From: Chloroflexota bacterium
GTDB taxonomy: Bacteria > Chloroflexota > Anaerolineae > Anaerolineales > Villigracilaceae
Length of the DNA: 19,594 bases
Direction of reading: 5' to 3'
NCBI GenBank assembly: GCA_021812905.1
Contig: JAKAMM010000004.1
Coordinates: 1 to 19,594 of the forward strand
The translations under genes and the position numbers were made by a program. Each line of letters starts with the position of its first letter. The stretch's first letter is position 1. Of this stretch, positions 14,644 to 19,594 are shown piece by piece. The notes under the pieces were generated by a model, which was given only the letters and a program-made list of their open reading frames with translations, ran no database searches and had not been told where the DNA came from.

Positions 14644-14669
14644 AAAAAGCCTGACTTTTCAGCCGGGCT
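14644..14669 (-). terminator. Weak minus-strand terminator after the CoA-transferase gene
   Basis: On the minus strand AGCC (14669-14666) pairs with GGCT (14651-14648) around an inner TGA/TCA pairing, with a bulge of four bases, and a TTTTT run follows (14648-14644). It lies 26 bases after the CoA-transferase stop. The stem is short and imperfect, so read-through into pyk is possible. Confidence 0.4.
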
Positions 14670-14694
14670 ATTTTAAACATTCTGTTGCCTGGAA

Positions 14695-16005
14695 TTACAT
14701 GAAATGCAAGTCTCTGGCTTGCTTCTCCAAATCTTTTCTAAAGTCAGGATGCGCGATATTGATCAGTTGCTGCGCGCGCTGACGAATGGTCTTGCCGTAA
14801 AGATCAGCCACCCCAAATTCTGTGACGATATAGTGAACATGGTTGCGTCCGGTCACAACACCCGCGCCCTGTTTCAACATGCACACGATGCGGCTCAGTT
14901 GCGTGCCATCACGAAGCGTGGTTGTACTAGGCAAAGCAATGATCGGAACGCCGCCTTTTGAACGCGACGCGCCATAGATGAAATCAAGCTGTCCGCCGAT
15001 TCCGCTGTAGAATTTGGGGCCGATGCTGTCAGCGCAGACCTGGCCGGTGAGATCCACTTCGATGGCCGAGTTGATGGCGACCATGCGCTCATTCTGCGCG
15101 ATCACGAACGGATCGTTGATGTATTCTGTGCGGTGCAGTTCGATGAGCGGATTATCGTCCACCCAATTGTAAAGTTTCTTGGTGCCGAGGATGAATCCGG
15201 CCACGATCTTGCCGGGATGCAGACTCTTGCGCGAGCTGGTCAGCACGCCGCGCTCGACAAGTTCGATCACGCCGTCGGAGAAGAGTTCGCTGTGAATGCC
15301 GAGATCTTTTTTGTTGAAAAGATATTTCAAGACCGCGTCGGGGATGGCGCCGATGCCCATTTGCATGGTGGCACCATCGGGGATCAATTCCGCGATGTAA
15401 CCGGCAATCTTTTCAACCACCGCATTATTGCCTTCTTCAGCCATCGGCATTTCGGGAATCGGATAATTGGCCGGGACAATGTAATTCAAGCGGCTGACAT
15501 GGATGAACGAATCGCCCAGCGTGCGCGGCATCTGTTCGTTGACTTCGGCTATGATGATCCTGGCTGATTCCGCTGCAGATTTGGTCAGGCCGACTTCCAC
15601 GCCGAGACTGCAAAAGCCATGTTCATCCGGCACAGATACGTGAATCAAAGCCGCATCCAATGGGAGGATGCCGCGCTTGAACAGCAGTGGAAATTCCGAA
15701 AGCAAGACCGGCGTAAAATCGGCGCGGCCTTCCTGAACGGCTTTGCGGACATTGGCGCTGATGAACATGGTGTTCACGCGCAGATGTCCATCCATCTCCG
15801 GCTTGACGTAATCGGCGCCGCCAACTGTCAGCGCCTGGCAAATTTCCACATCTTTGAGATTAGGAGCGTATTCGACCAAAGCCGCCAACGTCTGTTGGGG
15901 CACGGAGACGTTACCGGTCAGAAAGATGCGGCTGCCCGACTTGATGGCCTTGACCGCTTCTGTGGCGCTGACGACGCACGATTTGTACTGGCTAGTCCAG
16001 TCCAT
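14695..16005 (-). CDS. Acetyl-CoA hydrolase/transferase family protein (4-hydroxybutyrate/butyrate CoA-transferase-like)
   Basis: 436 residues. The family's catalytic glutamate is E240 in LGIHSELFSDGV. The CoA-site segments MQMGIGAIPDAV (214-225) and GIGGQLDFIYGASRSKGG (about 340) are intact, as is GADYVKPEMDGHLRVNTMFI near the N-terminus. Members move CoA between acyl-CoA and a free acid such as acetate through a glutamyl-CoA intermediate, and some hydrolyse acetyl-CoA. The length fits the AbfT/butyryl-CoA:acetate group better than the longer Ach1 group, but the acyl substrate cannot be assigned. The ATG (16005-16003) lies inside the end of ald, a 14-base overlap, with a strong GGGAGG site seven bases upstream, so the two are translationally coupled. 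Context suggests acetate/acyl-CoA exchange downstream of alanine and pyruvate. Confidence 0.9.
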   Translation of the reverse strand: MDWTSQYKSCVVSATEAVKAIKSGSRIFLTGNVSVPQQTLAALVEYAPNLKDVEICQALTVGGADYVKPEMDGHLRVNTMFISANVRKAVQEGRADFTPVLLSEFPLLFKRGILPLDAALIHVSVPDEHGFCSLGVEVGLTKSAAESARIIIAEVNEQMPRTLGDSFIHVSRLNYIVPANYPIPEMPMAEEGNNAVVEKIAGYIAELIPDGATMQMGIGAIPDAVLKYLFNKKDLGIHSELFSDGVIELVERGVLTSSRKSLHPGKIVAGFILGTKKLYNWVDDNPLIELHRTEYINDPFVIAQNERMVAINSAIEVDLTGQVCADSIGPKFYSGIGGQLDFIYGASRSKGGVPIIALPSTTTLRDGTQLSRIVCMLKQGAGVVTGRNHVHYIVTEFGVADLYGKTIRQRAQQLINIAHPDFRKDLEKQARDLHFM

Positions 16006-17092
16006 CGTCCGCCTCCCTTCCGCCCGTCAAGCGGTTGAGATGTCTATGCTCGCCGTTATGAGTATTGACCGCGGCTTCAATGGACGGGTTTTTCAAAACT
16101 CCGTCCGGGCCAAGCGCGGCCATTTCCGTGATGTAAGGCATGGCGGCATTCACGAAAGCATGTGTGGCAGTGCGCGCCACCGCGCCCGGAATATTCGGCA
16201 CACAATAATGCAGAATGCCTTCTTCAATATAAATCGGATGTTCATGGGTGGTGGGCCGCGACGTTTCAACACATCCGCCTTCATCGATGCTGACATCCAT
16301 GATGACCGAGCGCGGTTTCATCGAACGCACCATTTCACGCGTGACCAAGATCGGCGCGCGTTGGCCGGAGGCCAGCACCGCGCCGACGACCACATCCGCG
16401 TACGCGACCGAACGCTCAAGGTTGCGCCTGGTTGAAAGCATCGTCACAATATTCGGGAAGCGATCCCAGATACGCTGGAGCGCAGCAATGTTATGATCGA
16501 TCACAGTCACATGCGCGCCCATGCCAAGGAACATTTGAGTAGCATATGTACCTACAACGCCCGCGCCGATAACAACGATTTCCGCGGGTGGGACGCCCGG
16601 CATACCGCCCATCAAAATGCCTTTACCGCCCCAATTATTTTGAAGCAGGCGCGCCGCGATCTGCGCCGCCATCGCGCCGCCGATCTGGCTGAATGGGCGC
16701 AATACCGGAAGCGATCCGTCCGGTGCGGTAATTTGTTCATAAGCAATGGCCGTGACCTTCTTTTCGAGCAGAACATCGATCTTGTCCTGCCGCGCCGAGG
16801 CCAGATGTAAAAAACCGGTCAGGATCGCGCGCGGGCGAAGCCAGTCCAGTTCCTCCTGCATCGGACGCGCGACTTTGAGCAACAGATCGGCGCGACCGAA
16901 GGCTTCCTCAGTCGAGTAGACCAGACGCGCGCCAGCCTTTTCGTATTCCGCGTCGCTGAAGCCAGCCATTAATCCCGCTTCATGCTCGACAAAAACCTGG
17001 TGCCCATGTTGAGCAAGTATTTCCACCCCTGCGGGCGACAGTCCCACACGGAACTCAAACTGACGACGTTCTTTGGGTATGCCAATGTTCAT
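15992..17092 (-). CDS. ald: Alanine dehydrogenase
   Basis: About 366 residues, starting at MNIGIPKE. The frame offers an ATG 12 bases earlier (17104), but the GGAGG ribosome-binding site lies in that extra stretch (17099-17103), so 17092 is preferred. It reversibly deaminates L-alanine to pyruvate and ammonia with NAD+. Visible residues: R15 in EFRVGLSP, catalytic K73 (LLKVARP) and H95 (FLHLA), NAD-binding VIGAGVVGTYATQMFLGMGA (about 174-193), and D270 in DVSIDEGGCVETSRPTTHEHP. The length fits Ald rather than a transhydrogenase alpha subunit, which is the main alternative. It is the first of a coupled pair with the CoA-transferase gene and lies 52 bases after rocD, separated by a palindrome. 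Confidence 0.95.
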   Translation of the reverse strand: MNIGIPKERRQFEFRVGLSPAGVEILAQHGHQVFVEHEAGLMAGFSDAEYEKAGARLVYSTEEAFGRADLLLKVARPMQEELDWLRPRAILTGFLHLASARQDKIDVLLEKKVTAIAYEQITAPDGSLPVLRPFSQIGGAMAAQIAARLLQNNWGGKGILMGGMPGVPPAEIVVIGAGVVGTYATQMFLGMGAHVTVIDHNIAALQRIWDRFPNIVTMLSTRRNLERSVAYADVVVGAVLASGQRAPILVTREMVRSMKPRSVIMDVSIDEGGCVETSRPTTHEHPIYIEEGILHYCVPNIPGAVARTATHAFVNAAMPYITEMAALGPDGVLKNPSIEAAVNTHNGEHRHLNRLTGGREADDGLD

Positions 17093-17108
17093 TCTAGCCT
17101 CCACGAGA

Positions 17109-17141
17109 AGACCTCCGAGGTCTTTAAGACCTCGGAGGTCT
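17109..17141. repeat. Perfect 15-bp palindrome between rocD and ald
   Basis: AGACCTCCGAGGTCT (17109-17123) and its exact inverse AGACCTCGGAGGTCT (17127-17141) around TTA. Each arm is itself a palindrome about one central base, so the DNA can form either one long hairpin or two short ones. It begins 3 bases after the rocD stop and ends 16 bases upstream of the ald start, just before the ald ribosome-binding site. No U-run follows in the direction of transcription. Confidence 0.75.
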
Positions 17142-17144
17142 AAT

Positions 17145-18347
17145 TTATTTCATATTCAGCACTTCCCGAACGGATAGAAGCGCCCAATCAATCGTTTCTT
17201 TTTCTATGATGAGCGGCGGTGCAAAACGAATGACGTTATCGTGCGTCTCCTTTGCGAGGATGCCTTTCTTCTGCATCGCCTCACAGAAACGCCGCGCTCC
17301 GCCCGCTTCGGGCTTTAGTTCCACGCCTATCAACAATCCCTTGCCACGCACTTCCTTGACATGAGGGCTGGGAATCTCCGCCAACTGTTCCATAAAATAT
17401 GTGCCCATCTTTTCGGAACGCTCGGCAAGTTTTTCATCGCGGATGACTGCCAGCGCGGCGCGTGCAGTCGCGGCAGCCAGCGGATTTCCGCCAAAGGTCG
17501 AGCCGTGTTCTCCGGGCGTGAATAATCCTAAAGTGGGTCTGTCAGCAAGAATCGCAGAGACCGGATAAAAGCCTCCGGTCAGGGCCTTGCCAATAATCAT
17601 GATATCCGGACGCACGCCTTCATGCTCGCACGCAAAAAGTTTACCCGTGCGGGCCAAACCAGTTTGGATTTCGTCGGCAACAAATAAAACATTATTCTTC
17701 TTGCAAATTTCCGCGACCTTCTTCAAATATCCGGCAGGCGGAATGATGACCCCGCCTTCGCCTTGGATCGGTTCAAGCAATACTGCCGCCGTATTTTTGT
17801 TGATTGCTTTCTCAATCGCAGACGCGTCGCCATACGGCACGGTGACGAATCCGGGCGTAAACGGACCAAAGTCATTACGATAAGATGGCTCGGTCGAGAA
17901 TGAAACGATGGTGGTCGTCCGTCCGTGGAAATTTCCGGCAGCGGTGATGATCTCAGCCTGATGGCGCGGCACACCCTTGACACAATACGCCCATTTGCGG
18001 GCAAGCTTGATAGCCGTCTCGACCGCCTCTGCCCCACTGTTCATCGGCAAGGACATTTCGTAGCCGGTCATCTCCGATAATTCCTTATAAAGCAAGGGCA
18101 ATTGATCGTTGCGGAATGCGCGTGAGGTCAGTGTGACTTTCTTGGCTTGTTCCAGCAAAGCATTCAAGATCTTGGGATGAACATGTCCCTGATTAAGCGC
18201 GGAATAAGCAGATAGACAATCCAAATATTTCCTGCCATCTACATCGTAGACCCACACACCTTCGCCACGCTCAACCACCACATCCAGCGGGTGATAATTA
18301 TGCGCGCCATACTGTTCTTCTAAAGCAATGTAATCCTGTGTATTCAT
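17145..18347 (-). CDS. rocD: Ornithine--oxo-acid transaminase (ornithine aminotransferase)
   Basis: 400 residues from [20 protein letters not shown], matching the ~400-residue RocD family. It moves the delta-amino group of ornithine to 2-oxoglutarate, giving glutamate-5-semialdehyde. Class-III aminotransferase features: [10 protein letters not shown] (103-112), E192 and G195-G199 in EPIQGEGG, D225 in VADEIQTG, the PLP lysine K254 in [14 protein letters not shown], and [10 protein letters not shown]. The open frame runs 49 codons further upstream, to 18494, but that extension is the translation of the repeat at 18375-18498 and is not real. AGGA at 18357-18360 is a fair ribosome-binding site for 18347. 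It lies downstream of argF on the same strand, so the pair links ornithine formation and use. Arginine/ornithine catabolism is the simplest reading; acetylornithine or other omega-aminotransferase activity is less likely. Confidence 0.93.
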   Translation of the reverse strand: MNTQDYIALEEQYGAHNYHPLDVVVERGEGVWVYDVDGRKYLDCLSAYSALNQGHVHPKILNALLEQAKKVTLTSRAFRNDQLPLLYKELSEMTGYEMSLPMNSGAEAVETAIKLARKWAYCVKGVPRHQAEIITAAGNFHGRTTTIVSFSTEPSYRNDFGPFTPGFVTVPYGDASAIEKAINKNTAAVLLEPIQGEGGVIIPPAGYLKKVAEICKKNNVLFVADEIQTGLARTGKLFACEHEGVRPDIMIIGKALTGGFYPVSAILADRPTLGLFTPGEHGSTFGGNPLAAATARAALAVIRDEKLAERSEKMGTYFMEQLAEIPSPHVKEVRGKGLLIGVELKPEAGGARRFCEAMQKKGILAKETHDNVIRFAPPLIIEKETIDWALLSVREVLNMK

Positions 18348-18374
18348 TAATACATATCCTCGTATAAAGTTTAT

Positions 18375-18498
18375 GTCATTGCGAGGGCTGTTGGTCGAGT
18401 AGGCGGTGTTCTTCCACCATATCGAGACCCAGCCCGAAGCAATCTCCCTTATGGTGCGGGGATTGCTTCGTCGCGGCTTCGCCACTCCTCGCAATGAC
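18375..18498. repeat. MITE-like element with 12-bp perfect terminal inverted repeats
   Basis: GTCATTGCGAGG (18375-18386) and CCTCGCAATGAC (18487-18498) are exact inverse copies bounding 124 bases with no gene. Inside is a second perfect pair, CGAAGCAATC (18435-18444) and GATTGCTTCG (18461-18470), and the module TTGGTCGAGTAGGCGG (about 18391-18406), which is also present in inverse form at about 13115-13130. It looks composite: a GTCATTGCGAG element with a piece of the GGTCGAGTAG family inside. It sits between argF and rocD. Confidence 0.75.
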
Positions 18499-18508
18499 GT
18501 TCGTTTTG

Positions 18509-19432
18509 TTACGCCACGCCAAACAATCGCGCCAAAATCGCCTTCTGTGCGTGCAGACGATTATGCGCCTGCGGGAAGATCACCGAATGCGGACCATCCG
18601 CCACATCGTTCGTCAACTCATGGTTGCGGTGTGCGGGCAGGCAGTGCATGACGATCACATCCTTGTCCGCTTCGCTGACGAGTTTCGCGTTCACTTGATA
18701 CGGCGGGAAAACTTTCTCGCGCCTGGCAGTCTCTTCCTCCTGCCCCATCGAGGTCCATGTGTCTGTGTAAATTACATGCGCACCTTTGACGGCTTCGTGC
18801 GGGTCGCGCAGAAAAGTTAATTTGCTTCCGGTTTTCTTCGCGATATCTTTTGCAACATCAACTGCTTTCGGATTCAGATCATAGCCTTCTGGACTTGCCA
18901 ACAGAAAATTCCAGCCGAGTTTCGCCGAGACATGCATCAGCGAAACAGCTACATTATTTCCATCGCCGACATAAGTCACATTCAAGCCTTTAGCTTTGCC
19001 AAACTTCTCCTGAATGGTTAATGCATCGGCCATGCCCTGACAGGGATGGTTGTAATCGCTCAAGCCATTGACCACCGGGATGTCTGCCCACTTTGCCAAT
19101 TCCAACACGTGCTCATGTTCAAAGACACGCGCCATCAAAGCCTGGACATAGCCGGACAAAACCCGCGCCACGTCCGCAATCGACTCGCGTTTGCCGAGAC
19201 CGATCTCGCTCGGCGAAAGATATAAAGCATCACCGCCGCAGTGACGCATCGCCATGTCAAAGGAAACACGCGTGCGCAGGCTCGGCTTCTGGAAAATCAT
19301 TCCCAGAACTTTGCCTTTGAATATTTTCTTGTTGCCGGTCTTGAAATGTTCCTTCTTGAGCTTGACCGCTACATCCAACAAATCTTGCACCTGGGCGGAC
19401 GATAGATCAGAAATTGCGAGAAAATCCTTCAT
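18509..19432 (-). CDS. argF: Ornithine carbamoyltransferase
   Basis: 307 residues from [16 protein letters not shown] at 19439-19443 lies six bases before this ATG. An upstream TTG (19450) in the same frame would place that site inside the gene and is rejected. It condenses carbamoyl phosphate and ornithine to citrulline (arginine synthesis), or acts in reverse in arginine fermentation. The carbamoyl-phosphate motif is SLRTR (51-55; S-T-R-T-R in many relatives), followed by HPCQ (129-132), the ornithine-binding DTWTSMGQE (224-232) and HCLPAHR (263-269). The usual length is 300-340. The neighbour rocD consumes ornithine, which leans toward catabolism, but the sequence alone cannot tell anabolic from catabolic forms. 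Confidence 0.95.
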   Translation of the reverse strand: MKDFLAISDLSSAQVQDLLDVAVKLKKEHFKTGNKKIFKGKVLGMIFQKPSLRTRVSFDMAMRHCGGDALYLSPSEIGLGKRESIADVARVLSGYVQALMARVFEHEHVLELAKWADIPVVNGLSDYNHPCQGMADALTIQEKFGKAKGLNVTYVGDGNNVAVSLMHVSAKLGWNFLLASPEGYDLNPKAVDVAKDIAKKTGSKLTFLRDPHEAVKGAHVIYTDTWTSMGQEEETARREKVFPPYQVNAKLVSEADKDVIVMHCLPAHRNHELTNDVADGPHSVIFPQAHNRLHAQKAILARLFGVA

Positions 19433-19449
19433 TGCCAACTCCTGTAACA

Positions 19450-19455
19450 AGTATA
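19450..19455 (-). promoter_or_regulatory. Possible -10 box of the argF transcript
   Basis: On the minus strand TATACT (19455-19450) lies 17 bases before the argF ATG. Transcription would start near 19443, leaving only the AGGAG site and a few bases as leader. The best upstream match to a -35 box, GTTACA (19476-19471), is 15 bases away and weak, so confidence is limited. Confidence 0.35.
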
Positions 19456-19587
19456 GTGGTTTAAGCCAATTGTAACCTGTCTAAATCGTCATGCGTTGGG
19501 AGTGATGTTTGTCCGACTATTATTTATTATACAGGAGGGGATGGAAAAGGCGGGAAAATCGTGTATGATTAGCGCAGGAGATTGATT

Positions 19588-19594
19588 ATGACTG
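19588..19594 (+). CDS. Start of a divergent gene, product unknown (partial)
   Basis: ATG at 19588 with AGGAG at 19576-19580 and a 7-base spacer; only Met-Thr is visible before the window ends. TATGAT at 19564-19569 could be its -10 box. A second ATG at 19541 with AGGAGGG just before it would encode only 14 residues ending in TGA at 19583-19585, so it is either a tiny leader peptide or chance. Confidence 0.45.

Noticed and set aside
18348..18494. 49-residue N-terminal extension of RocD
   Set aside because: It is translated from the inverted-repeat element at 18375-18498. The family start and a ribosome-binding site lie at 18347.

Overview
The window looks like a chromosomal stretch of a mesophilic, probably anaerobic or facultative member of the Chloroflexota, most likely of the Anaerolineae type. 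This is an inference. It rests on intermediate GC content, a ferredoxin-linked 2-oxoacid oxidoreductase beside amino-acid-fermentation genes, secreted proteins with a Thr/Pro/Ala-rich linker, an SH3b domain and a C-terminal zinc ribbon, and starts that sit directly behind a TATAAT box with no ribosome-binding site. No rRNA, tRNA, CRISPR array or intact mobile element is visible.

Layout. Bases 2-724 hold the 3' part of a ketopantoate reductase gene (panE), cut by the window edge. Next come a secreted, membrane-anchored protein with a C-terminal zinc ribbon (836-1726) and a two-component pair: a seven-helix membrane NarX/DesK-type histidine kinase overlapped by a LuxR/NarL-type response regulator (1868-3989). 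The 527-base gap at 3990-4516 carries the decayed core of an ISAs1-like transposase on the minus strand, one copy of a GTCATTGCGAG repeat, and a clear promoter. That promoter drives a FadR-type (GntR/FCD) regulator (4517-5191), followed by the alpha (fused gamma-alpha) and beta subunits of a 2-oxoacid:ferredoxin oxidoreductase (5246-8284). A strong palindrome then separates them from arfB (ribosome rescue) and a small membrane protein.

From 9296 to 11975 the genes are on the minus strand: an SH3b lipoprotein, a YgjP-type metallopeptidase and an internally duplicated membrane protein. A plus-strand EamA/DMT transporter (12097-12978) follows, then a block of interspersed inverted repeats that meets the convergent pyruvate kinase gene. 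The right-hand part is one minus-strand series: argF (ornithine carbamoyltransferase), rocD (ornithine aminotransferase), ald (alanine dehydrogenase), an acetyl-CoA hydrolase/CoA-transferase overlapping ald by 14 bases, and then pyk. The last bases hold the start of a divergent plus-strand gene.

How the genes may work together. Ornithine from argF chemistry would be transaminated by RocD. Alanine dehydrogenase and pyruvate kinase both feed pyruvate. The ferredoxin oxidoreductase could convert a 2-oxoacid such as pyruvate to its acyl-CoA, and the CoA-transferase could exchange or release the CoA. This reads as an amino-acid/pyruvate node, but substrates and directions are inferred from families and neighbourhood only.

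The features most worth checking are: the duplicated promoter-plus-start 18-mer, one copy of which runs straight into a terminator; the transposase relic that has no usable start codon; the histone-like lysine tail on the oxidoreductase alpha subunit; and several MITE-like or palindromic repeats between metabolic genes. I do not see a clearly new multi-gene system.
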